From: Sphingobacterium faecium
Lineage (GTDB): Bacteria; Bacteroidota; Bacteroidia; Sphingobacteriales; Sphingobacteriaceae
NCBI RefSeq assembly: GCF_003054045.1
Contig: NZ_QBKH01000005.1
Coordinates: 478,063-542,062 of the forward strand
Direction of reading: 5' to 3'
DNA length: 64,000 bases
The position numbers and the translations under genes are program-made. This document shows positions 17,809-26,854 of this stretch, one piece after another (the stretch's first letter is position 1; each line of letters opens with the position of its first letter). The notes under the pieces were generated by a model that saw only the letters and a list, made by a program, of their open reading frames with translations, searched no databases and was not told the origin of the DNA.

Positions 17809-17832
17809 TTCGATATATCTAGATTTCTAGAT
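17809..17832. promoter_or_regulatory. Palindromic operator copy 2
   Basis: Exact 24-base repeat of 17701-17724, containing ATCTAGA-TT-TCTAGAT. It lies between the ArsR-type gene and the oxidoreductase gene, 108 bases from copy 1. Confidence 0.7.
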
Positions 17833-17982
17833 GTTAATAATTCAAAAATTAAGGTACTTAAATACCTTATTTCACAGATGGGTAGAATCTAAAATTAGTA
17901 TCTAATTTCTGACGCTCATCTTCTGAGTTAATCAATAGCTAAAAATTACCAACCTTTCTTGGTAAGCTCTTGACACATTCCT

Positions 17983-18282
17983 TTACAAAGTATCTTTAAT
18001 ATAGGAAGCAAGTTCTTGAATTCTTTTTTCATTTCGTTTATAATAAGTCCACTGGCCTTCTCGAACAGATTTTAACAAACCACAATTCACCATAGAAGTG
18101 AGATAAGAAGAAATTGTTGACTGCGACAAACCAGCTTTTTTCTGAATGACACTCATACAGACTCCATAATCTGTCACTTCAGGCTCGATATCCTCAGCAT
18201 TAAAATGATTATTTGGATTCTTCAACCAATGCAAGATCTGTAAACGATGTTCATTTGCCAAAATTTTAAAAATATCAACCAT
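17983..18282 (-). CDS. ArsR-family winged-helix transcriptional regulator
   Basis: A 99-residue regulator. It starts MVDIFKILANEHRLQILHWL, the usual first helix pair of ArsR proteins, has the recognition region KKAGLSQSTISSYLTSMVNCGLL (about 48-70) and the wing VREGQWTYYKRNE. Two Cys (about 42 and 67) are present but no classical CVC metal motif, so the ligand could be organic rather than a metal. A degenerate copy of the operator found upstream of the oxidoreductase gene overlaps this gene's own start region, consistent with autoregulation. Confidence 0.9.
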   Translation of the reverse strand: MVDIFKILANEHRLQILHWLKNPNNHFNAEDIEPEVTDYGVCMSVIQKKAGLSQSTISSYLTSMVNCGLLKSVREGQWTYYKRNEKRIQELASYIKDTL

Positions 18283-18286
18283 ATCT

Positions 18287-18307
18287 ATATATCTAATAAT
18301 CTCGATA
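18287..18307. promoter_or_regulatory. Degenerate operator copy 3 at the ArsR promoter
   Basis: ATATATCTA followed by ATAATCTCGATA matches 16 of 21 positions of operators 1 and 2. It sits immediately downstream of the -7 box at 18308-18315, so a bound repressor would cover the transcription start. Confidence 0.5.
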
Positions 18308-18315
18308 CAAACATA
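18308..18315 (-). promoter_or_regulatory. -7 element of ArsR-type gene
   Basis: On the minus strand this reads TATGTTTG, an exact TAnnTTTG match, 26 bases before the start codon. No clear -33 box. Confidence 0.5.
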
Positions 18316-18530
18316 TTTAAAATCGACTTGATCTCTGTTAAATTCATGTCATCTTACCAAATCATATACTAAGAAAAATATCTCATCCCTCAACAATTAT
18401 TACAAAAAATCAATGTCTTTGCAAATACGCCAAGTACTAATACTGAATAAGAACATGTAAAGGGCATCTATTTTTGATTTTTTTTAAATGCTTAAATGTA
18501 CACAATTAATGAAAAAGTTTTTCAGATGAT

Positions 18531-18549
18531 GCATCTGAATTGCTTCAAA
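18531..18549. repeat. Palindrome TTCAGATG-atg-CATCTGAA
   Basis: Perfect 8-base arms around three bases in the 526-base gap between the ArsR-type gene and the galactosidase gene, about 160 bases before the latter's promoter. It may be a regulator site. The rest of this gap (18316-18706) shows no gene. Confidence 0.4.
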
Positions 18550-18706
18550 TAACATGCACTAACAAACGATTGCATAAATCATTTGCAGATAAATGCATGA
18601 CAAAAATCAAGAATACAAAACCAAAAATCCATCTTTTACCCGATGTTTAAATCGTGTATGAATCTGATTACAATCTACTTTCAGAGCTCACAAAGCTCCA
18701 ATATTC

Positions 18707-18737
18707 TTTGAAATCCTGATCTATTAGCGTATGTTTG
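18707..18737 (+). promoter_or_regulatory. Consensus promoter of GH110 gene
   Basis: TTTG (18707-18710), 19 bases, TATGTTTG (18730-18737): a textbook Bacteroidota housekeeping promoter, with a leader of about 65 bases before the ATG at 18809. Confidence 0.75.
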
Positions 18738-18808
18738 CCTATCTTATATCGGGATTAAATCTTCGATATAGACAACCCTAAATCTGATAACACCCAAACT
18801 TATACATC

Positions 18809-20635
18809 ATGCACAATTGGTTAAAAAATAACATAACGGTGATCTTCCTTGCCTTTATTAGTTTTCAAGCACAGGCAAATCCAAGTCCAAAAGCTTACGA
18901 CTTGGCGAAGTATGGCATCCATCCCAATACCGGGAAAAATAGCAGTCCGACAATCAATCAAGCGATCCAAAAAGTTGTGGCAGAAGCGGGAAAAAACACC
19001 CCGATCATTATCAAATTTAAGAAAGGGCGCTATGACTTCCATGCCGAAGGTGCTTTACAGAAAGTATATTACATCTCCAACCATGATCAAGATAATCCAA
19101 AAACAGTTGGTATAGCCTTAGAACAATATCAAAATATCACCATAGATGGTCAAGGTTCTGATTTTATCTTTCACGGCCGGATGTTACCGATTTCCTTGGT
19201 TGAAAATAATAACCTGACACTCAAAAATATCCACATCGATTTCGAGCGACCGCAGATCTGTCAAGTCAAGATTTTGGAAAATGATGTTGCAGCAGGCATC
19301 ATCACCTATCAAACAGCACCCTGGGTCACTTATACCATCCAAGATAGTACATTTTATAACACAGGCGAAGGTTGGGAAATGCGCCCCACAGCAGGCATCG
19401 CTTTTGAAGAAAAAACAAAGCACATCGTTTACAACAGCAGCGATATTGCAGTAGGTACAACACATGTTTCCGAAATATCAAAAGGTATCATTAGAGCCTA
19501 TAAGTGGAAAAATCCGAAACTGATACCTGGTACTATTGTCGCTATGCGAAGCTGGCATAGACCTAACCCTGGTATTTTTGTCCATAAAGGAAAAGACATT
19601 CATTTAGAAAACATAAGGATACACTATGCCGAAGGAATGGGGCTACTGGCACAACTAACGGACAATATTTATCTGAACAAATTTCAAGTCGCATTAAGAA
19701 GCAAAAACGATCCGCGCTATTTTACAGCACAGGCAGATGCCACACATTTCTCTGGCTGTAAAGGTGTCATTGTTTCCAATAATGGTCTATATGAAAACAT
19801 GATGGACGACGCCATCAATATACATGGCACTTATTTAAAAGTCATTCAAAAATTGGATAATAAAACTATTCTTGCCAGATACATGCACGAACAATCCTAT
19901 GGTTTTGATTGGGGATATACAGGCGACTCCGTACAGTTTATACAGTCCAAAACCATGGAACTTTGGGACCATAAAAATCATATTCAGTCTATTGAAGTTC
20001 TCCGCAAAAAAGATAGTGATCCGATACAGGATTTTAAGATTGTATTCACCAACCCCTTGGATGAATACATTGATCCTACTCAGCTGGATATCGGTATCGA
20101 GAATCTAACCTGGACTCCAAAAGTAACATTTAAAAACAATACGGTACGAAATAACAGAGCACGCGGAGCATTATTTAGCACTCCTCAAACAACAGTTGTA
20201 GAAAACAACCTTTTTGATCATACGTCCGGAACAGCTATATTATTATGCGGTGATAGCAACGGTTGGTACGAAACCGGAACATGCCGAGATATCACGATTC
20301 GAAACAACACGTTTATCAATGCACTCACCAATATGTTCCAATTTACCAATGCCGTTATTTCCATCTATCCGGAGATCCCTGATTTAAAAAACCAGAAAAA
20401 ATATTTTCATAGCGGCATCAAGATTGAAAACAACGACTTTTATACCTTTGATAAACCGGTCCTATATGCAAAATCAGTAGATGGCATTATCTTCAATAAC
20501 AATAAAATCAAAACCAACACCCAATATCCAGCATTCCACTGGAATAAAAAAGAGATTCTATTTGAACGTGTCATCAATGCCCAGATCAACAATAACACGA
20601 TCAATGGCAAACCACTGATGTACCCATATCATTAA
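18809..20635 (+). CDS. GH110 alpha-1,3-galactosidase
   Basis: A 608-residue secreted right-handed beta-helix protein with signal peptide (residues 1-23, ending QAQA). The fold shows as repeated short beta turns (ITIDGQGSDFIF, LTLKNIHIDF, IHLENIRIHYAEGMG). The segments QADATHFSGCKG and NMMDDAINIHG place three Asp at 310, 333 and 334; this spacing fits the three-aspartate site that I recall for GH110. Length also equals the known Bacteroides enzymes. The predicted reaction is hydrolysis of terminal alpha-1,3-galactose, either blood-group-B type or linear. It stands alone, with its own promoter and terminator and no SusC/SusD neighbour. Confidence 0.92.
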   Translation: MHNWLKNNITVIFLAFISFQAQANPSPKAYDLAKYGIHPNTGKNSSPTINQAIQKVVAEAGKNTPIIIKFKKGRYDFHAEGALQKVYYISNHDQDNPKTVGIALEQYQNITIDGQGSDFIFHGRMLPISLVENNNLTLKNIHIDFERPQICQVKILENDVAAGIITYQTAPWVTYTIQDSTFYNTGEGWEMRPTAGIAFEEKTKHIVYNSSDIAVGTTHVSEISKGIIRAYKWKNPKLIPGTIVAMRSWHRPNPGIFVHKGKDIHLENIRIHYAEGMGLLAQLTDNIYLNKFQVALRSKNDPRYFTAQADATHFSGCKGVIVSNNGLYENMMDDAINIHGTYLKVIQKLDNKTILARYMHEQSYGFDWGYTGDSVQFIQSKTMELWDHKNHIQSIEVLRKKDSDPIQDFKIVFTNPLDEYIDPTQLDIGIENLTWTPKVTFKNNTVRNNRARGALFSTPQTTVVENNLFDHTSGTAILLCGDSNGWYETGTCRDITIRNNTFINALTNMFQFTNAVISIYPEIPDLKNQKKYFHSGIKIENNDFYTFDKPVLYAKSVDGIIFNNNKIKTNTQYPAFHWNKKEILFERVINAQINNNTINGKPLMYPYH

Positions 20636-20657
20636 AAATACATATTTTTAAACATAA

Positions 20658-20692
20658 AAACGGCCTATCTCTTAAACCGAGATAGGCCGTTT
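20658..20692 (+). terminator. Intrinsic terminator of GH110 gene
   Basis: Arms AAACGGCCTATCTC (20658-20671) and GAGATAGGCCGTTT (20679-20692) pair perfectly, 22 bases after the stop. Confidence 0.85.
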
Positions 20693-20835
20693 CAGTTTGA
20701 TATCCGCTTTGCTATTCTACATCTGATCCAGTATAGCTAAAATTCTGTTTAGTTTTTCCACTTTCTTTCATCAGCGATATTTATCAATTATAATTGAGTA
20801 AATGAGAAACAGGTCCTAATGGGCATACTTTTGCT

Positions 20836-21435
20836 TTATTCTTGTTGTATCCAAGCAAAATGACCATCATGGAGATAAATGATACCACCGCCACAAGCTT
20901 CGGCCTGATGGATGAAAATACCATCATTCGGAAGTTTTATTTTATCATTTTCATTTACCTGTTCTTCTGTAATAATTTCACCTTCATCATTGACATTATT
21001 ATAATAGATCTCTCCTTTTGGAGCTATTTCAAAAATACCAACCCATTCAATATCATCAAAACCCTGTCCCAATATATCCTGTCCCATTCCCAAATAGACA
21101 ATTTTTTTATTTCCAAAAGCTATTTTTAGACCATATTTATGATTCATGGTATGTTGAACGATATGCACTGTATCCATACGGGCATCCCCATCCATATCAC
21201 ATAGGACAACATGAGGATCATGTTTTGTAGAGACCACGATCGTATCCTTGAGCACAGATTTTTGATCAGGATACATGGTATTTTTAGATTTCCCTTTTAC
21301 TGCTAAACTATCCAACATCTCCGTTTTAGCTTCTGAGATAGCGTTTGCTTTACTTGCTTTACCATCTTGGCAACTCCAAACGGCCAATGTATAGCCTGCA
21401 AACAACAAAAGTAAACACATTCTACTTCTTACCAT
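20836..21435 (-). CDS. Hypothetical lipoprotein with calcium-loop-like repeat
   Basis: A 199-residue protein with a lipoprotein signal (hydrophobic LLLLFAGYTLAV then WSC, Cys at about 22). The mature part includes VVLCDMDGDARMDTVHIV, a pattern like the D-x-D-G-D calcium loops of VCBS/FG-GAP repeats, and a conserved-looking tail AEACGGGIIYLHDG. Function unknown. It lies 40 bases downstream of the DUF4375 gene on the same strand and is probably co-transcribed with it. Confidence 0.65.
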   Translation of the reverse strand: MVRSRMCLLLLFAGYTLAVWSCQDGKASKANAISEAKTEMLDSLAVKGKSKNTMYPDQKSVLKDTIVVSTKHDPHVVLCDMDGDARMDTVHIVQHTMNHKYGLKIAFGNKKIVYLGMGQDILGQGFDDIEWVGIFEIAPKGEIYYNNVNDEGEIITEEQVNENDKIKLPNDGIFIHQAEACGGGIIYLHDGHFAWIQQE

Positions 21436-21475
21436 ACCTTAATGCATCTATCTTGTTATAATGAAATATATTTTT

Positions 21476-22762
21476 TTAGCTTCCACAAGCGATATAATAA
21501 GTCGGAACTCCTTCTACTATTGTGGGGTGATCGTCTATGCCCTCAAAAAACACGTGGTCGCCAAGCTCTTTATTAACCTGTTGGTTATGTGTTTTCATCA
21601 AAAACTCTAAAGCAGTGAAATTTTTGCCATTATCAGCTTTAAATTTAGCTATGATTTCAACCTGATATCCATCATCCTCAGGCTCCTCATCAAATATATC
21701 TTCATGGTCAGACATCAACTGGTCATTCTCCAATAAATCTGATGATTTCGTGATCCAAGCTTCATATTGAATCTGTACCTCTGGTGCATCCAGCACAATC
21801 TCATTCGGATTCCAGCGCTCAGCTGTATTATAAATATCCTTTTGGTACTCTGCGACTTTCCGATTAAATGCTTCCGCATCTGAATAACTTTCAGACGAAA
21901 AAGACCAAGCAATTTTATTTAAAGTGGATTTATTATCCATATTTCCTCCTATTTTTTCAATTAAATCAACATAAATACAAAACGTTTTTTCAATAATATG
22001 ATCTTGATTATCCCAATATTGCACATCCAATATTTCAGATATTTCATGTTGTTCCTCAGCTGTTAAATGATTCGGGATATCCCATAATTTTTGAATTTCT
22101 TTATGATCTTCTAGGTGTTGGATAATTTGATATTGTTTTTGTATAATCGCCAAAGATTCCTCCGCTTTCAAGCGTTTCAATGCCCTTACAGCATGACTAT
22201 AACAGACCATCCCCCAATTACAGAAAAACTGAAGAAATCCTCCATTGTACATATCCATTTCGAGCTTCCAGAGAGCTGCCAACTCTTGTTCTTGCTCTGA
22301 AAGCGCATTCCAGTCATCTTCATGATGACTCAGTTTTTCAACAAACTGAACCGTAAAATCAAACCATTTTCTATCCAAGGCCTCCGCATCTTCTGCCGGT
22401 AATACTTCCCTTTGTTTCTGCAGATCTTGGATACACCATTGCTCAAAATTCATGGCCGTAGTATCCCCCAGACTTGCACTTTTTTGAAAATATGGCAATG
22501 CATTTGTCAGATCCTGACTGTAGTAGTAAGCATAGCCAACTCTAAAATTCCACAAAGGATCTTCTAAGCCAGCATCACTTTCAGACAACAAAATTTCGAG
22601 CGCTCTTCCGTAATCTGAAATATTATTATAAGCACGACCCAACAAGTTCTTCAACGTATAAGTTAATTCTGATTCCGGCATTTCTTCAAGGACGCTTATT
22701 ATCTGATCGTGTTTACTTTTATCATGCCACTGATTGAGCTGTGCCATTAATTTATCATCCAT
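21476..22762 (-). CDS. TPR plus DMP19/DUF4375-like protein
   Basis: A 428-residue cytoplasmic protein. Residues 1-110 form TPR-like helical pairs (LLGRAYNNISDYGRALEILL, YAYYYSQDLTNALPYFQKS). Residues about 165-275 match the DUF4375/DMP19 pattern (ALWKLEMDMYNGGFLQFF, then NWGMVCYSHAVRALKRL). The C-terminal 150 residues are acidic and unassigned (DHEDIFDEEPEDDGY). DMP19 of Neisseria is a DNA mimic, but the domain is widespread and its general role is unclear. The gene lies 38 bases downstream of the DUF2931 gene. Confidence 0.78.
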   Translation of the reverse strand: MDDKLMAQLNQWHDKSKHDQIISVLEEMPESELTYTLKNLLGRAYNNISDYGRALEILLSESDAGLEDPLWNFRVGYAYYYSQDLTNALPYFQKSASLGDTTAMNFEQWCIQDLQKQREVLPAEDAEALDRKWFDFTVQFVEKLSHHEDDWNALSEQEQELAALWKLEMDMYNGGFLQFFCNWGMVCYSHAVRALKRLKAEESLAIIQKQYQIIQHLEDHKEIQKLWDIPNHLTAEEQHEISEILDVQYWDNQDHIIEKTFCIYVDLIEKIGGNMDNKSTLNKIAWSFSSESYSDAEAFNRKVAEYQKDIYNTAERWNPNEIVLDAPEVQIQYEAWITKSSDLLENDQLMSDHEDIFDEEPEDDGYQVEIIAKFKADNGKNFTALEFLMKTHNQQVNKELGDHVFFEGIDDHPTIVEGVPTYYIACGS

Positions 22763-22800
22763 ACTTAAGTTTTAATAATTTCAATAAATACCAGCAAAAT

Positions 22801-24105
22801 TTAATCCGTTTTTATTATTAACGGTAACTCTTCCGAATTATTTTTGGCAGTTACCTGCTCTATTTCTCCCTGTTTATTGATTTTACACGTTACGATCACC
22901 GTTATTTTTTGTTTACTTAATGTTAGTTTTTCAAAAGTATTATAGATATTTTCCTCATCAAAGACCACATACTCACGCTTCATTTTACCATCTTCTCCTC
23001 TACATTTAAGAAACAAAGAGGCAGGTACAGCTTGCGCAGGAAAGTTTTTTTGAGACAATGTACTATCGATTAGTGTAAACTTTTCACCGTTAAAAAATTC
23101 AACTTCTAATTCTGGATTATCCAAAACACCTTGCTTGACAAATTGAAGAGTCCACCCGTAAGGTTGTCGATATTTTTTACGCCATTTATCATATGGGATC
23201 AGATCATCCGTAGTATGAACTTGCTCGACCCAATCTTTGCCCTTTCTCAGTCTGGTCAATTCTTCCCGAACCTCTTGACGCCTGGCAGGCTCTATCGCTA
23301 TAGTATCTAATTTTTGCGCCTGATAAAAACTCACTTCGGTTGCATTACCCCAATTGCTTCCCACCCAAAGTGCCACATCGCCACCAGGTGCTAGTCCAAC
23401 AATGATTTCATCATAGGTGCGGTGGAATACACCATTGTGGTTTTTTGCTTCAAATCCTTTTTTAAACAATTGGGTTATTTTTTCTTTATCTAAGGATACC
23501 TGAAGCTTATAATAACAATCCTCAACAACCGAATACCAAGTCAGCCTTAAACTGTCTGGCATCACCATACTACCCTGATCTTGACTGATAAAAGTAGTCA
23601 TTCCTAAACCCCACCTTGAATCATAAAATTTGTCATCGATATCCGGAAAAGCATTATTTCTGCTCCACGATGAAATAAAAAAACGTCCCTCCAGTACCCG
23701 TACCGGGTACCCCTCAGGATTGGAGATAGCAGGTTCCCAATAGTATTTTTCCGAATTACGCCACTCTCGTTCCACACTCATCTCTGACCGAGAAAAGGTC
23801 GTTGTCTGCAAGATCAATACGATATTGAAGATCACAGCAATCAAGCAGTATATACCGATTATCCAATTTTGTTTTAATGTCAGTTCTGTGCCTTTTTTAC
23901 CTCGACCACAAATGATCAGCAGTACAATAAAATGGAGTATAAACTGTGAGAAGAGTATCAGAATACCGAAAAGATTTGCAAAACTAGCCCAGAGACCCTG
24001 CGTTTCAAATGCAACACCATCGCCTAGACACAGATAAAATAAAAATCCAAAACCAGTGATGGCGCCGGCAATTAGAAAAATTTTACGGAGGTGTGTTCTA
24101 TTCAT
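22801..24105 (-). CDS. DUF2931-family membrane protein
   Basis: A 434-residue protein. The first 105 residues hold three transmembrane helices (around 10-28, 40-65 and 82-102). The periplasmic part has the DUF2931 pattern: YYWEPAISNPEGYPVRV, then PDSLRLTWYSVVEDCYYKL, then NHNGVFHRTYDEIIVGLAPGG and VALWVGSN. DUF2931 proteins are frequent in Bacteroidota, sometimes near secretion or toxin loci, with no defined activity. Most are lipoproteins; the added N-terminal membrane domain here is less usual. It probably begins a three-gene operon with the two following genes. Confidence 0.78.
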   Translation of the reverse strand: MNRTHLRKIFLIAGAITGFGFLFYLCLGDGVAFETQGLWASFANLFGILILFSQFILHFIVLLIICGRGKKGTELTLKQNWIIGIYCLIAVIFNIVLILQTTTFSRSEMSVEREWRNSEKYYWEPAISNPEGYPVRVLEGRFFISSWSRNNAFPDIDDKFYDSRWGLGMTTFISQDQGSMVMPDSLRLTWYSVVEDCYYKLQVSLDKEKITQLFKKGFEAKNHNGVFHRTYDEIIVGLAPGGDVALWVGSNWGNATEVSFYQAQKLDTIAIEPARRQEVREELTRLRKGKDWVEQVHTTDDLIPYDKWRKKYRQPYGWTLQFVKQGVLDNPELEVEFFNGEKFTLIDSTLSQKNFPAQAVPASLFLKCRGEDGKMKREYVVFDEENIYNTFEKLTLSKQKITVIVTCKINKQGEIEQVTAKNNSEELPLIIKTD

Positions 24106-24221
24106 ATGCCAGTGTTTATCATGATGAGCGGTTTGTGGAAAGATGAAGTGCTATTAAATAAATGTCGTACAGGCTAGAAGCAAGATAACCAAATATACAT
24201 AACTCATCCTGATTTTAAAAC

Positions 24222-24268
24222 ATTAAAAAACGGTACCCCAATCTGTTCAGACTGCAGGTATACCGTTT
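24222..24268 (-). terminator. Terminator of carbon-nitrogen hydrolase gene
   Basis: Arms AAACGGTA (24228-24235) and TACCGTTT (24261-24268); read on the minus strand the stem is followed by TTTTTT. It lies 62 bases after the hydrolase stop. Confidence 0.7.
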
Positions 24269-24329
24269 ATGTTCAACCTACATACCAATCGTTAGAGTTA
24301 TAGCTCATGGCAGGCATGTGCCGCGCGGT

Positions 24330-25277
24330 TTATTTATGCAACCACACCACTTTTTGTTCACTCAGATGTTGTTGTCCCAAGATATCCCTATACAATTCAG
24401 GCTTTCTCGCTCTGATATACCGATATCCGCCCGCTTTCATCAACTTCTCAGCAGTCAATTCTGCCACACAAATTTCATTGCCCAAAGAACGACATTCAGC
24501 CATCACATCACCATAGGGATCAATAATCATCGCACATCCATTCTTCAACTGGTCATCATCCATGCCGATAGGGTTTGCAAATACAGCATATATAGCATTA
24601 TCATAAGCACGTGCAGGAAGCCATTTCATCAACCAGCTACGACCTTTCAATCCGTCAAACTCAGATCGAAGCAACGCGCTATTTTCTTGCTTATTTTTCC
24701 ACAATTCCGCATCTACAAATCCAGCACCAGGCCGTGTTGAAGGGGTACACATCGTCACATGAGGCATAAATATCACCTGCGCCCCGAGCAAAGTGGTCGC
24801 CCTCACATTTTCAATGATATTATTATCATAACAGATCAAGATTCCACACTTCCAACCCTGTATCTCAAAAACAGTATAAGCTGTTCCTGCAGAAAGATGT
24901 GGATTGATAAACGGATGTAGTTTCCGATGTTTAGCAATAAGCCCCGTTTCATCCACACAGATATACGCTTTAAAAAGAGCTCCTAAAGCGTCTTTTTCAA
25001 ATAGTCCGGCCAAGATTGTTATCTGATATTCCTTAGCGATCGCTATTAATGCTTTGACAGACGGACCATCAGGGATCAGTTCCGCCAAATCCAGCATCTC
25101 CTCTCGGGACAAGTTCCGAGCAAAGGTATAACCGGTGATCGAACATTCGTGAAAGGCAACTACATCTGCTCCCTGCCCCACTGCTTGGGCGGTAAGCTCT
25201 CTGATCAAACCAAGATTATAGGTTTTATCGCCACTTCGATTTTCAAACTGTACACTTGCAATTTTTAAGTTTTCCAT
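24330..25277 (-). CDS. Carbon-nitrogen hydrolase (nitrilase superfamily)
   Basis: A 315-residue cytoplasmic amidase/nitrilase-fold enzyme with the complete Glu-Lys-Cys triad: Glu44 in AFHECSITGY, Lys119 in HRKLHPF and Cys149 in GILICYDNN. It hydrolyses a carbon-nitrogen bond (amide, carbamoyl or nitrile); the substrate is unknown. An AraC-family regulator gene lies 84 bases upstream on the same strand and likely controls or is co-expressed with it. Length and motif order are normal for the family. Confidence 0.92.
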   Translation of the reverse strand: MENLKIASVQFENRSGDKTYNLGLIRELTAQAVGQGADVVAFHECSITGYTFARNLSREEMLDLAELIPDGPSVKALIAIAKEYQITILAGLFEKDALGALFKAYICVDETGLIAKHRKLHPFINPHLSAGTAYTVFEIQGWKCGILICYDNNIIENVRATTLLGAQVIFMPHVTMCTPSTRPGAGFVDAELWKNKQENSALLRSEFDGLKGRSWLMKWLPARAYDNAIYAVFANPIGMDDDQLKNGCAMIIDPYGDVMAECRSLGNEICVAELTAEKLMKAGGYRYIRARKPELYRDILGQQHLSEQKVVWLHK

Positions 25278-25361
25278 TGAGTTCTAATTTTATAAACCAT
25301 TAATGACTCAAAATTAGATAGACTCCCTAAAAATAAATTGGAAAAAACCGACAATCCCGTT

Positions 25362-26168
25362 TTAGGATACCTGCATCAGGTTGATCGCCAGCAGATGAGT
25401 ATTATTTCGATATTGCAGAGGTGTAACACCGACATGCCGTTTAAAGCAATTATTCAGATGTGCCTGATCATAATAGCCACAGGCATATATAACCTGAGAA
25501 AGTTTGACATCCAATGGAAATTTTTGCATTGATTTGAGAAAATGCTGGAACTTGATCACATCCATGAACTTTTTAGGGCCGATTCCGATCTGTTCTTTAA
25601 ATTTACGTTCCAATTGCCGTTCCGTCACCGGCAGTTCTTTGGTGATATCTGAAACAGCAATCATCCCATTCGCATGATAAATCAAATCTATAGCGCGATC
25701 TATAAGCCTGTCGGCCTGTTGAAACCGATTTACTCTGGAGATTAACATCTGCTCGATTGCTGTTATCGCTTGGGCAAGATTTGGAGCACTCAAAACCTCA
25801 TCCTCGATCTCTTTCCCCTTCTGACCGAAGATCATATTCAAGGGTATGATCGTATTGTTCAATTCAGCGGCAGATAAATTCAGTAGAGCATATAGTGCAT
25901 GAGGTTGGAGTACCACGATCAACATATCCAGTTTTCCGGCCGAACGGATATCATTAAATTGTGTCAACTGCCCATAAACAAAACTATGAGGTTGTACATA
26001 CCTAGATTGACGATCAGACTGTTGTAAAAATGGATCTTTAAAATGAAACACCAACCCTGGGTTACCATCAGAAAATAAACGATAATTCGCATACACCTCA
26101 TGTTCATTCCTGATGATCAGGTAGTGTTTTAAGATGGTAGAAAGCCTCAATGACGGATAAAGCTGCAT
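25362..26168 (-). CDS. AraC-family transcriptional regulator
   Basis: About 268 residues from the Met at 26168 (MQLYPSLRLSTILKHYLII), a better start than the upstream Met at 26228, which would add 20 residues of atypical hydrophobic sequence. The N-terminal domain (1-140) resembles the DUF6597-type sensor part of AraC proteins. The C-terminal part holds two helix-turn-helices: ISDITKELPVTERQLERKF-like around 175 and IYACGYYDQAHLNNCFKR around 220, ending VGVTPLQYR. It precedes the carbon-nitrogen hydrolase gene on the same strand. Confidence 0.9.
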   Translation of the reverse strand: MQLYPSLRLSTILKHYLIIRNEHEVYANYRLFSDGNPGLVFHFKDPFLQQSDRQSRYVQPHSFVYGQLTQFNDIRSAGKLDMLIVVLQPHALYALLNLSAAELNNTIIPLNMIFGQKGKEIEDEVLSAPNLAQAITAIEQMLISRVNRFQQADRLIDRAIDLIYHANGMIAVSDITKELPVTERQLERKFKEQIGIGPKKFMDVIKFQHFLKSMQKFPLDVKLSQVIYACGYYDQAHLNNCFKRHVGVTPLQYRNNTHLLAINLMQVS

Positions 26169-26233
26169 AATCTCACGGGGATAATTTGATAAAGATACGA
26201 AAGATAATAGGACAAGTGATATGCTCAACCTAT

Positions 26234-26854
26234 TTATTCAGAAGCGATAAACGTTTTAGGGTCAAATCCTTCCAGATAATCTATTTTCCACAGCCCATGA
26301 TCCAGTATAGCCTTGGCTTTATAATCAAAGTCACCACCCCATGACCAGCTGAACGCAGCATTTTCGTTGATCATTTTAACATCCTTTAAGGTGATATTTT
26401 CCCAAAATTTTTCTGGATTATCTTGACAATTACACCAGGGATTGGCCCCATTGCCAAAGGGCGGAAGTTCACCCACATTCCACACACTGGATTTATCGTT
26501 CAATTTCTTATCTATGGTTCGGGCTATCTGATCGTAATTTTCGACAAAATGATCTGTAAAAAGATTGGTTTCCCGCAATTCTGCCACTCGTTGCTCATGC
26601 CTCGCGAGATCAAGTCCTGCATATATACTATCCGTCTCTTTCAGCAGAAGCGGTTCAAAGTCTATATGAGTACTCTTGGTATCATTCCATTTGTACAGTT
26701 CTATTGTCCTATTTCTCAAGTCTTCCAGCAAGGCAGTCACATTCCCTTGCTGCACCTCCTCTATTCCTTTCGATGTAGTCTCATTTCCATTTTGATTACA
26801 AGCAGATAAGAGGACTAGAGAAGACAGTAAGGATGTTAATTTTAAATATTTCAT
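26234..26854 (-). CDS. Hypothetical lipoprotein
   Basis: About 206 residues from Met at 26854 (MKYLKLTSLL), chosen because it starts a normal lipoprotein signal ending LLSAC; the frame is open further upstream to 26887. The mature part includes a Cys pair in NPWCNCQDNPEKFW and ends KIDYLEGFDPKTF. The C-terminal pattern of a beta-rich domain ending in a KIDYLE strand recalls DUF3828-like lipoproteins, but I am not sure. It lies just upstream of the AraC gene. Confidence 0.7.
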   Translation of the reverse strand: MKYLKLTSLLSSLVLLSACNQNGNETTSKGIEEVQQGNVTALLEDLRNRTIELYKWNDTKSTHIDFEPLLLKETDSIYAGLDLARHEQRVAELRETNLFTDHFVENYDQIARTIDKKLNDKSSVWNVGELPPFGNGANPWCNCQDNPEKFWENITLKDVKMINENAAFSWSWGGDFDYKAKAILDHGLWKIDYLEGFDPKTFIASE

